From contig CAJCHQ010000801.1 of the NCBI GenBank assembly GCA_903970295.1, positions 1 through 11,966 of the forward strand: a DNA stretch of 11,966 nucleotides, written 5' to 3'. Below the pieces are notes generated by a model. It ran no database searches. It worked only from the letters and a program-made list of their open reading frames with translations, and was not told the origin of the DNA. Both the position numbers and the translations under genes were made by a program. Positions 6,035 to 11,966 of this stretch are shown here, one piece after another. How positions within the stretch are numbered: position 1 is the stretch's first letter; every line of letters starts with the position of its first letter. Source of the DNA: Bryobacterales bacterium (lineage in GTDB: Bacteria; Cyanobacteriota; Vampirovibrionia; Obscuribacterales; Obscuribacteraceae).

Positions 6035-6541
6035 ATGCTATATGCCAAAGGACAAGCTGTCACGCTTTTCGTCGGCGGTATCTCACTCGTCATCGTCGGC
6101 TCATTTTTCAAAGCTCTTCTCTTTCACAACCTCGCATCTGTGGTCTTGGTCGCTCTCACGGCCGGGCTTTGCATGGCAATCGTGCGCAAGCCGATGTACA
6201 CATTCAACAGCATCGAACGCCTGGGCAGTTACCAGTTCAAGAAGAAAACCCGCATTAATCGGGCCCTGCAGTGGTTCTTTCAATCCGTTGATACGAGGGA
6301 GCACTTACTATCATTTCTGTTCTGGCAAATTGTTTTTAAAGGCGCAGAGTTGAGCGTAACAGTCGGTCTGCTGGCAATCTTGCAACACACGGGCAATGTG
6401 TTTCGCATCGCTAGTTTTGGTTGGCTCTACGTTTCTGTCGCGATTGCTGTCCTTGCTTCGGCATTTGTCGTGGGCTACCCAAACAGGAACGCCATGAGCA
6501 TTGCCTATGGCGCCCTCGGAAACCCGCAGGATCTGCCGTAG
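6035..6541 (+). CDS. Four-helix integral membrane protein, function unknown
   Basis: A 168-residue protein that I do not recognise. The start at 6035 is set by TAAGGAG at 6021-6027; a much longer open frame reaches upstream, but it overlaps the phosphatase gene in another frame and is not real. Hydrophobic segments lie near residues 8-30, 33-50, 94-116 and 126-147. A basic loop (KKKTR, 69-73) lies between the second and third helices and a short polar tail (NPQDLP) ends the protein. By the positive-inside rule that central loop should face the cytosol. There is no signal peptide cleavage site and no catalytic motif that I can see. It lies downstream of the phosphatase, probably in the same transcript unless the hairpin at 5962-5999 stops it, and is followed by a terminator. 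Whether it works with the phosphatase is unknown. Confidence 0.8.
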   Translation: MLYAKGQAVTLFVGGISLVIVGSFFKALLFHNLASVVLVALTAGLCMAIVRKPMYTFNSIERLGSYQFKKKTRINRALQWFFQSVDTREHLLSFLFWQIVFKGAELSVTVGLLAILQHTGNVFRIASFGWLYVSVAIAVLASAFVVGYPNRNAMSIAYGALGNPQDLP

Positions 6542-6597
6542 AAAAACGCCGCTAGATTAGTCCAGCAATCGTTGTTAGCAATCACGGGCGATTACCC

Positions 6598-6650
6598 AAA
6601 CCGAATTTCCTCGAGTTCAATGCTCCTGAACTTTTAGGAATTTCGGTTTT
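6598..6650 (+). terminator. Terminator hairpin after the four-helix membrane protein gene
   Basis: ACCGAATTTCCT (6600-6611) pairs with AGGAATTTCGGT (6636-6647) with one mismatch, and AAs at 6598-6599 can pair with the following TTs. An inner stem AGTTCA/TGAACT (6614-6619, 6627-6632) closes a 7-base loop. TTTTA follows the stem on the plus strand. The hairpin begins 57 bases past the stop codon at 6541. It separates the phosphatase unit from the mla operon. Confidence 0.75.
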
Positions 6651-6663
6651 ACCCAACTTTGCT

Positions 6664-6695
6664 GGAAATAACTTTTTTTCGCATAAAATATTTCC
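6664..6695 (+). promoter_or_regulatory. Inverted repeat overlapping a possible -10 box of the mla operon
   Basis: GGAAATA (6664-6670) and TATTTCC (6689-6695) are perfect inverted repeats separated by 18 bases. TAAAAT at 6684-6689, five of six matches to TATAAT, overlaps the right arm, while only a weak -35 (TTGCTG, 6659-6664, 19-base spacing) touches the left arm. The arrangement resembles an operator covering a promoter, about 245 bases before mlaE. Both roles are inferred from pattern only. Confidence 0.35.
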
Positions 6696-6873
6696 GGCGC
6701 CAAGGACTTGGTACGTCAAGAGCTGGCGTTTACTTTTCTTCCAGACACGAAGATCCACTTTGCAAGCCCCATTACTGCAGCGCTTGAGGCTCTTCAAACG
6801 TCCAATCTGAAGCTACTGCGAGAGATTAAGGAAAAAATAGGTCAAGCGGAGCCGCGAAAGCCCACCCATGGTC

Positions 6874-6901
6874 AAACAAACATTGCACGAAATGTTTGTT
6901 T
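6874..6901 (+). promoter_or_regulatory. A/T-rich 11-bp stem-loop in the mlaE leader
   Basis: AAACAAACATT (6874-6884) and AATGTTTGTTT (6891-6901) are perfectly complementary around the 6-base loop GCACGA. The right arm ends with TTTGTTTT. It lies 37 bases before the mlaE start codon. It could act as an attenuator or weak terminator in the operon leader, or as an operator for a dimeric protein. The low G/C content makes a strong intrinsic terminator unlikely. Confidence 0.5.
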
Positions 6902-6938
6902 TCAAGCCAAATGCCCAACTAGCGCATAGAATTGAGGA

Positions 6939-7748
6939 ATGACTGCAGCCGCCCCCGAACAGAAACGCTCCTGGAACCCCTATCTCGCTATCGAAGAGCA
7001 ATTTGGCTCCGGCATTCTCCTAATTGGACAGGCTGCGATAATGCTTGTGCGCACCTGGGGTTTTATCCTGCGCCGCGAAATTGATTGGCCCGAAACGTGG
7101 CGCCAATCCTACATGATCGGCTTCAAATCGTTTTGGGTTGTCGGCATTACTGCTCTCTTCACCGGACTAGCGATGTCTTTGCAAATCGCCAAAGAGCTCG
7201 TTCTATTCGGGGCTGATACTGCTATTGGAGGCGTTGTTTCGCTTGCCCTCGTGCGTGAAATTGGTCCGATCACAGCCGGCGTCATGATCGCTGGGCGAGT
7301 CGGATCGTCAGTAGCGGCTGAGCTGACAACTATGATGATCACCGAACAAATTGATGCGCTCAAAGTCATGCGTGTCGACCCGGTGCAGTTTCTCGTCGTA
7401 CCGCGCTATTTAGCCGGGATTTTCATGGTACCGGTCTTATCGGTATACGCCATGGCTCTTGGATTAGTGGCCGGTATCTTCATTGCCCAGGCGACTGCCA
7501 ATGTGGCTCCGGCCACCTTTTTAGATTCTGTAAAACAGACAATACTCGATCGCGATTTCGGAGTTCACTTTCTGAAATCATTTATCAACGCGACAATCGT
7601 GATCATTTTTTCCTGCACCATCGGTCTGAACACTCGCGGTGGAGCCGAGGATGTAGGCATTGCCACGACCCGCACTATCGTCTGGACGATGACTCTGATC
7701 TTCGTTTTCAATTACGTTGTTACATCTTTGACCTACGCCCCGAGGTAG
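6939..7748 (+). CDS. mlaE: MlaE-type permease of an ABC lipid transporter
   Basis: A 269-residue inner-membrane protein of the MlaE/YrbE/Ttg2B family, the transmembrane subunit of MCE-linked lipid transporters. Residues 104-141 carry the signature: LVREIGP, then AGRVGSSVAAEL, then MITEQIDAL. Residues 228-240 carry the conserved IGLNTRGGAEDVG. An amphipathic N-terminal segment (about 15-45) is followed by hydrophobic segments near 62-82, 95-118, 154-184, 213-232 and 247-266. The length is normal (E. coli MlaE is 260). The ATG at 6939 is the only good start, because a stop codon lies two codons upstream, but its GAGG motif ends only one base before the ATG, an unusually tight spacing. It is the first gene of the operon and only two bases separate it from mlaF. 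The family moves phospholipids between inner and outer membranes; the direction here cannot be inferred. Confidence 0.93.
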   Translation: MTAAAPEQKRSWNPYLAIEEQFGSGILLIGQAAIMLVRTWGFILRREIDWPETWRQSYMIGFKSFWVVGITALFTGLAMSLQIAKELVLFGADTAIGGVVSLALVREIGPITAGVMIAGRVGSSVAAELTTMMITEQIDALKVMRVDPVQFLVVPRYLAGIFMVPVLSVYAMALGLVAGIFIAQATANVAPATFLDSVKQTILDRDFGVHFLKSFINATIVIIFSCTIGLNTRGGAEDVGIATTRTIVWTMTLIFVFNYVVTSLTYAPR

Positions 7749-7750
7749 AG

Positions 7751-8548
7751 ATGACAAGCACCCCTTTCGATAGCGCCAATCAGCCAATTCCCCCGAGCGA
7801 CCGGGAAGAATCTCGGGTCAAAAACAGAGAGGGCTTAGAACCCGTGATCTCAGTGCGTCATTTGAAAAAATCATTCAATGGCAGACCCGTGCTCAAGGAC
7901 ATAAGTTTCAGTGTCTACGCAGGCGAAACGCTCGGTATCATCGGTCCATCCGGTTGCGGAAAATCCACGATTCTCAAACTACTCTGCGGTCTTTTGGAAC
8001 CGGATGGGGGCGAGATCATCAAGCAGTCAAACGATATCGGTTTAGTTTTTCAGGGCTCAGCCTTATTGAATTCGTTGACTGTCCGAGAAAATCTGGCATT
8101 GCCTTTGAGAAAACTGAAGATATCCAAAGCTGAAGAGGAGCGCGTCATCACCGAACGGCTGAACATGGTTGGCCTGGGCGATTTTATGGACGCCTATCCG
8201 ACGCAATTGTCCGGCGGACAACAAAAGCGCACTGGCTTTGCCAGAGCAATCGTTACAGAGCCGCCGATCATCTTGTACGACGAGCCGACCACCGGTTTGG
8301 ACCCTGTAATGTCGACTGTGATTGAAGACTATATGATTGATCTGGAAAACCGGCTCAAAGCAGCTTCGATCGTCGTCACCCACCAATACTCGACCTGGAT
8401 GAGGACTGCCCATAGGATTATCCTCATGCACGCTGGGCTGATCGAATGGGAAGGTACACCTGATGAAGCGTTGCAATCGACCAACCCTTACATGAAACAA
8501 TTCGCCCACTCTCAGAGGGAAGGCCCAATGCTTGCAGGAAATTTGTAG
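7751..8548 (+). CDS. mlaF: MlaF-type ATPase of an ABC lipid transporter
   Basis: A 265-residue cytosolic nucleotide-binding subunit. All ABC motifs are intact: Walker A GPSGCGKST (65-73), Q-loop at Q101 in VFQGSALLNSLTV, signature LSGGQQKR (153-160), Walker B IILYDEP (173-179), D-loop TGLDP (181-185) and H-loop H211. The QGSALLNSLTVRENLALPL stretch and the PTTGLDPVMS stretch are typical of the MlaF/Ttg2A branch. About 30 residues, rich in polar residues, precede the ABC fold. The start at 7751 overlaps the ribosome-binding region with the mlaE stop codon (GAGGTAGAG), indicating translational coupling. The next gene starts three bases after its stop. It powers lipid movement through the mlaE product. 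Confidence 0.95.
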   Translation: MTSTPFDSANQPIPPSDREESRVKNREGLEPVISVRHLKKSFNGRPVLKDISFSVYAGETLGIIGPSGCGKSTILKLLCGLLEPDGGEIIKQSNDIGLVFQGSALLNSLTVRENLALPLRKLKISKAEEERVITERLNMVGLGDFMDAYPTQLSGGQQKRTGFARAIVTEPPIILYDEPTTGLDPVMSTVIEDYMIDLENRLKAASIVVTHQYSTWMRTAHRIILMHAGLIEWEGTPDEALQSTNPYMKQFAHSQREGPMLAGNL

Positions 8549-8551
8549 ACA

Positions 8552-9919
8552 ATGATAAAAGCAGATCTTGGACGCGATAAACCAAATCAGAGCGACACGA
8601 CCACTCCGACACCTGGGAAAAACATGGCAGGAACGACCGCGAACAATAATGGCAAGCCTCAATTCGAAGCCCGCGTCGGTCTCTTCGTGCTCGGTGCTTT
8701 CATCATCCTAACCTGGAGCTGGGGCTGGCTCAAGAGCATTTCGCTGATGCATCCGCCGCAAAGAATCATCGTCGATTTCCACGATGTAGCTGGACTGAAC
8801 AACAATGCGACCGTCAATGTCAACGGCGTCCGCGTTGGGATTGTCGAAAAAATCGAATTGAAGAAAAAAGGTTTGATCTGGGTCTATTTGAAAATAAACA
8901 CTGAAGACGCCGTGATCAAAAAGGGCTCGACCTTCAGTATTCAAACGCTCGGATTGGTCGGTGCCAAGTATGTCGAAATCACGCTTCCCGATTTGAAAGG
9001 TGACGATCAAGGCACGGACCTTGAACCGGGAGAACATCAGCCCGGACAAGATCCTGTGCGCACAGAGATCTACCTGAACCGCATTGCCACCCAATTGGGC
9101 AATCTCGACATCGATGGTATTCAACAAAAATTGAAGAAAGATCTGGATAGCATCGATCTGGCGGCGAACAACGCATCCAGCACTTTGAAGGGCTACGGCG
9201 AGAGTGCACCGCGCTTCAACGAAATCGCCAAGAGCATGGACAAAGTGGCAGCAAAGGCTGACACTGCCGTGGCCAGCGCTAACACGTTTTTTACCAAAGC
9301 TTCTAACATGACCGACGATTTTCGCGGCACAGCCAAGCGCGCCAACAAAATCCTCGACAATCCAGTCCTTTCTCAAGATTTGAAAGAAACGGCGACACAG
9401 GCTAGACAGGCAGCAGACAAAATTCAATCAGCGATTGCCGAGTTGAACAAAACTGTAGGGGATCCGTCAGCGCGAGCCGATCTTTCCACGATGCTCTCGA
9501 AGCTACAGGCGACGAGCGAAAACATTGCCGCCTCCATGAAAAAAGTAGACCGAATCGCTGATGACAAAGGCTTACGCACCGATTTGAAAGAAATCGTCGA
9601 AAAGACTAACACTGCTCTCGACAAGGTAGATAAAGTAGTGAGCGGTCCTGAATTCGGTGTGGACGTTAAAAAGACCATGGTTGATGTGCAAAATGCTGCC
9701 ACCCACCTGGATCAAGCAGCCCAGGCGATCAATCAACGTGTTGCCGGCAAACACTGGCTGCGCGAAGGTCTCGTGGGCGGCAAACTAAAAGAAGTAAAGA
9801 AGACTGTGGAAACTGACGCCACAGGCAAGAAAAAAGAAACGACCGAGGTTAAGATAGATACTTCGAAAGATTCGAAGTCATCAGACGCCACCGAACCCTC
9901 GGCCGCGCCAAAAGATTGA
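8552..9919 (+). CDS. mlaD: MCE-domain lipid-binding protein with long helical repeat tail (MlaD-like)
   Basis: A 455-residue protein with a polar cytosolic N-terminus, one membrane anchor (about 41-60) and an MCE/MlaD domain (about 70-147: IIVDFHDVAGL...VNVNGVRVGIVEKI...STFSIQTLGLVGAKYVEI). A long, mostly helical, coiled-coil-prone region (about 170-397) follows, then a Lys/Asp/Ser-rich end. It is more than twice the length of E. coli MlaD (183) because of the tail. In the tail, four degenerate repeats of 28-34 residues are visible (269-302, 303-336, 337-364, 365-397). MCE domains form hexameric rings that bind lipid in the periplasm, and helical tails in this superfamily can extend across it. 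The start at 8552 is three bases after mlaF; an alternative ATG at 8624 has GGGA nearby and would drop a 24-residue cytosolic tail. Confidence 0.92.
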   Translation: MIKADLGRDKPNQSDTTTPTPGKNMAGTTANNNGKPQFEARVGLFVLGAFIILTWSWGWLKSISLMHPPQRIIVDFHDVAGLNNNATVNVNGVRVGIVEKIELKKKGLIWVYLKINTEDAVIKKGSTFSIQTLGLVGAKYVEITLPDLKGDDQGTDLEPGEHQPGQDPVRTEIYLNRIATQLGNLDIDGIQQKLKKDLDSIDLAANNASSTLKGYGESAPRFNEIAKSMDKVAAKADTAVASANTFFTKASNMTDDFRGTAKRANKILDNPVLSQDLKETATQARQAADKIQSAIAELNKTVGDPSARADLSTMLSKLQATSENIAASMKKVDRIADDKGLRTDLKEIVEKTNTALDKVDKVVSGPEFGVDVKKTMVDVQNAATHLDQAAQAINQRVAGKHWLREGLVGGKLKEVKKTVETDATGKKKETTEVKIDTSKDSKSSDATEPSAAPKD

Positions 9920-9945
9920 ACAGGGCTAGCAAGGAGCGATCGTAA

Positions 9946-11391
9946 ATGACCTGGGAGGCAGTTATTGGTCTTGAAGTGCACGCGCAACTCAAGACCAAAA
10001 CGAAGATCTTCTGTGGCTGCCCCACTGAATTTGGTGGCGGTCCTAACGATCAGGTCTGTCCAGTTTGTCTGGGCATGCCGGGAGTTTTGCCGGTGCTCAA
10101 TAAAAAAGTCGTGGAGCACGCCATCAAAACTGGTCTGGCATTGAATTGCACGATTGCCGAGTCGACTCGCTTCGACCGCAAGAATTACTTTTATCCGGAT
10201 CTGCCCAAGGGCTATCAAGTCTCACAATTCAACCAGCCAATTTGTATGACCGGTCATCTCGAGATAGGCGGACGAAAAATTCGCATCCACCGCGCCCACC
10301 TCGAAGAAGATGCCGGCAAACTGGTACACGTCGGTTCTGCCGGTCTGCATGGAGCCAATCACAGCAAAGTCGATTTCAACCGCTCGGGCGTAGCATTGCT
10401 TGAGATCGTCAGCGAGCCCGATATCGAGAGCGCTGAAGAGGCACGCGCTTATTTGACCGAACTGCGCAACATCTTGCGCTATATAGATGTTTGCGACGGC
10501 AATCTCGAAGAGGGCAGTTTCCGCTGCGATGCCAACGTTTCACTGCGTGAGAAAGGAAGCGATAAGCTCGGCACCAAAACCGAAATCAAGAACATGAACA
10601 GTTTCAACTCGGTGCAGCGCGCGATTCAATCCGAAATTGAGCGTCAGGCGCAAGCACTCGATAACGGCGAGCGCATAGTCCAGGAAACTCGCCTCTGGAA
10701 CGACGACCAGCAGACGACTTTTGTCATGCGCTCCAAAGAGGAAGCTCACGACTATCGTTATTTTCCGGAACCGGATTTGGTGCCTCTCTCGATCGACCAA
10801 AAATGGATCGAGCAAATTCGCGGCACAATCGTCGAACTGCCAGAATCGAGGCGACAGCGCTACGTGAGCGAAGGTATTTTGCCCGAGGACGCGCGCACCA
10901 TTGCTGAATCGAAAGATATGGCAGACTTTTTTGACGCCGTTTTGAAATTGGGGGTACCGGCAAAACAAGCGGCGAATCACTTGTTGCAAACCACCATCGC
11001 TTATTTAAAAGACAACAAATTGGAATTCGCGGCCCTGAGTTTGAAGCCGGAAGACATACGCGACCTGGTCGGGGCGATTGCAGCGGGCACGGTGAGCGCC
11101 ACCGCCGGCAAGGACGTGCTCAAAGAAGTGCTCGCGAGCAAAATTAGTGTTGCAGCCGCCATTGATAAGTTGGGCTTGGCCCAGGTGAGCGACGAGGGGG
11201 CATTGCGCGATCAAGTTGCGAAAATATTGGCGAATTCGCCCAGCCAAATTGAAGAGTACAAGCAAGGTAAAACGAAAGTGCGCCAGTACTTTTTAGGCGA
11301 AACGATGAAAGCAATGAAAGGAAAAGCAAATCCGCAAGTGGTAAACAAGCTGCTTGACGAATTGCTGCCTGTGCCCACCCCCCAGCTCTGA
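9946..11391 (+). CDS. gatB: Asp-tRNA(Asn)/Glu-tRNA(Gln) amidotransferase subunit B
   Basis: A 481-residue cytosolic protein of the usual GatB length. It begins WEAVIGLEVHAQLKTKTKIFC, and the four zinc-binding cysteines are present (C23, C25, C38, C41). The GatB signature region DFNRSGVALLEIVSEPD and the EGSFRCDANVSLR stretch are intact, and the C-terminal YqeY-like tail domain is complete to VVNKLLDELL. GatB selects the misacylated tRNA and phosphorylates its Glu or Asp, and GatA supplies ammonia for conversion to Gln-tRNA or Asn-tRNA. AAGGAG precedes the ATG. The gene sits 26 bases after the MCE gene and 12 bases before the M23 peptidase gene, without gatA or gatC. It looks like a housekeeping gene transcribed with lipid-transport genes. 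The presence of GatB implies the indirect route for at least one amide aminoacyl-tRNA. Confidence 0.97.
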   Translation: MTWEAVIGLEVHAQLKTKTKIFCGCPTEFGGGPNDQVCPVCLGMPGVLPVLNKKVVEHAIKTGLALNCTIAESTRFDRKNYFYPDLPKGYQVSQFNQPICMTGHLEIGGRKIRIHRAHLEEDAGKLVHVGSAGLHGANHSKVDFNRSGVALLEIVSEPDIESAEEARAYLTELRNILRYIDVCDGNLEEGSFRCDANVSLREKGSDKLGTKTEIKNMNSFNSVQRAIQSEIERQAQALDNGERIVQETRLWNDDQQTTFVMRSKEEAHDYRYFPEPDLVPLSIDQKWIEQIRGTIVELPESRRQRYVSEGILPEDARTIAESKDMADFFDAVLKLGVPAKQAANHLLQTTIAYLKDNKLEFAALSLKPEDIRDLVGAIAAGTVSATAGKDVLKEVLASKISVAAAIDKLGLAQVSDEGALRDQVAKILANSPSQIEEYKQGKTKVRQYFLGETMKAMKGKANPQVVNKLLDELLPVPTPQL

Positions 11392-11403
11392 CGGGGTGAG
11401 TTA

Positions 11404-11966
11404 GTGAAAAAAGCCAGATACAAAAGATCAGCCGGACTCTCTGTCTTCGTCGCAACTGTTTGCTCAAGAACTGCTCGTCGTGCCCCGCTTGTCCATTTGA
11501 TATCAGCAGCTTTTTTGTTGGCACTGATCGCTCTGCCAACTGTCGCCTATAACTTTCAAGGCTATTACTGTCCGCAAGTTTTCATCTCGCCGATGAAAGA
11601 TGATGTCCAATACACACCAGTCGGATTGGGCATAGTCACATCCAAAGCCGGTTATCGCATCCACCCGGTGACTGGGAAACACGATTTTCACAGTGGTGTC
11701 GATCTAGGCGCCCACCTCAATGACCGCGTCTATAATCTGCTCGATGGCATAGTCACTCGCGTGGGCTGGAGAGGCGCTCTTGGTGTAGCCGTTGAAGTCT
11801 ACAACCCCTATCCGGGTATCCGTACCATTACCGGTCACTTGAACGCGTACGCCGTCGTGCCTGGACAATTTGTGCAACGCGGCAGAGTAATCGGCTACGC
11901 CGGCTCGACTGGACGCTCAACGGGCGTGCATGTTCACTACACAGTGATCAAAGCCGACACGAACGA
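11404..11966 (+). CDS. M23 (LytM-type) peptidoglycan peptidase, 3' end cut by the window
   Basis: The frame from a GTG at 11404 is open for 187 codons to the window edge. GGGGTGAG just upstream serves as ribosome binding site, and the start is 12 bases after gatB. A basic N-terminus (about 1-28) precedes one hydrophobic stretch (about 29-48, LVHLISAAFLLALIALPTVA), which could be a signal peptide (possible cleavage after TVA) or an anchor. The M23 domain follows: GYRIHPVTGKHDFHSGVDLGA (83-103, split H96xxxD100 motif), GHLN (H145 in the fold), and GVHVHY (H176 and H178). These give the zinc ligands and catalytic histidine of active LytM-type endopeptidases, which cut peptide cross-bridges of peptidoglycan. 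The catalytic residues are intact, so it is probably active rather than an EnvC/NlpD-like activator. The end of the domain lies outside the window. Confidence 0.9.
   Translation, partial: MKKARYKRSAGLSVFVATVCSRTARRAPLVHLISAAFLLALIALPTVAYNFQGYYCPQVFISPMKDDVQYTPVGLGIVTSKAGYRIHPVTGKHDFHSGVDLGAHLNDRVYNLLDGIVTRVGWRGALGVAVEVYNPYPGIRTITGHLNAYAVVPGQFVQRGRVIGYAGSTGRSTGVHVHYTVIKADTN

Larger units (their letters stand above)
6542..6938. other. Intergenic region and leader of the mla operon
   Basis: This 397-base gap holds the terminator of the preceding gene (6598-6650), an exact 8-base direct repeat TTACCCAA around it (6592-6599 and 6649-6656), an inverted repeat around a possible -10 box (6664-6695), a small inverted repeat CCAAG/CTTGG (6700-6711), and an A/T-rich hairpin (6874-6901) close to mlaE. 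From 6708 to 6929 one frame stays open for 73 codons, but it begins with TTG and has no properly spaced ribosome binding site. It may be a gene remnant or chance. Confidence 0.6.

Noticed and set aside
6708..6929. Open frame of 73 codons before mlaE
   Set aside because: The TTG start is only one base from AAGGA, no family is recognised, and it crosses the leader hairpin. It could be a remnant but is not supported as a gene.
8063..9427. Open frames on the minus strand opposite mlaF and the MCE gene
   Set aside because: Antisense to genes with intact motifs; no ribosome binding site and Cys/Arg/Phe-rich translations typical of shadows.
1..11966. Insertion sequences, prophage, CRISPR or a defence system
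   Set aside because: No transposase, integrase, Cas, toxin-antitoxin or restriction gene motif and no array of spaced repeats is present. The only repeats are the short ones reported.

Overview
This window of nearly 12 kb looks like ordinary chromosome from a diderm (Gram-negative type) bacterium with roughly balanced base composition. The diderm inference rests on a complete MlaE/MlaF/MCE lipid transporter set and a membrane-anchored M23 peptidoglycan peptidase. Sequence flavour (YrbE-type permease, TldD/PmbA pair, GatB) is compatible with the non-photosynthetic relatives of Cyanobacteria, but that placement is a low-confidence guess. I see no insertion sequence, phage gene, CRISPR array, rRNA or tRNA.

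Layout. (1) 1-890: a small cytosolic protein (152-568) that resembles a free-standing Nfu/NifU N-terminal domain. A perfect stem-loop lies just in front of its ribosome binding site and a strong terminator lies behind it. (2) 819-3679, minus strand: a two-gene operon, tldD then pmbA (tldE), encoding the two halves of the TldD/TldE metalloprotease, closed by its own terminator at 819-862. (3) 3960-4802, minus strand: a site-2-type intramembrane metalloprotease (M50). (4) 5214-6541, plus strand: a stand-alone PrpE/Pnkp-type metallophosphatase followed by a four-helix membrane protein, with a strong hairpin between them and a terminator after them. (5) 6939 to the right edge, plus strand: a tight operon mlaE-mlaF-mlaD(MCE)-gatB-M23 peptidase. 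The first three genes form an ABC lipid transporter; GatB is a subunit of the tRNA-dependent amidotransferase; the peptidase runs off the window.

How they work together. The strongest functional links are within tldD-pmbA (one heteromeric protease) and within mlaE-mlaF-mlaD (permease, ATPase, lipid-binding MCE subunit). GatB is a housekeeping passenger in the lipid-transport operon, and the M23 peptidase shares the envelope theme. The other genes have no clear partners here.

The least ordinary things are between genes. Two terminator-like hairpins (651-681 and 6600-6647) are each bracketed by exact short direct repeats. The mla leader carries two inverted repeats. The phosphatase leader carries a duplicated 10-mer. 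The MCE protein has a long periplasmic tail built from four degenerate repeats of about 30 residues. I did not find a convincing new multi-gene system.
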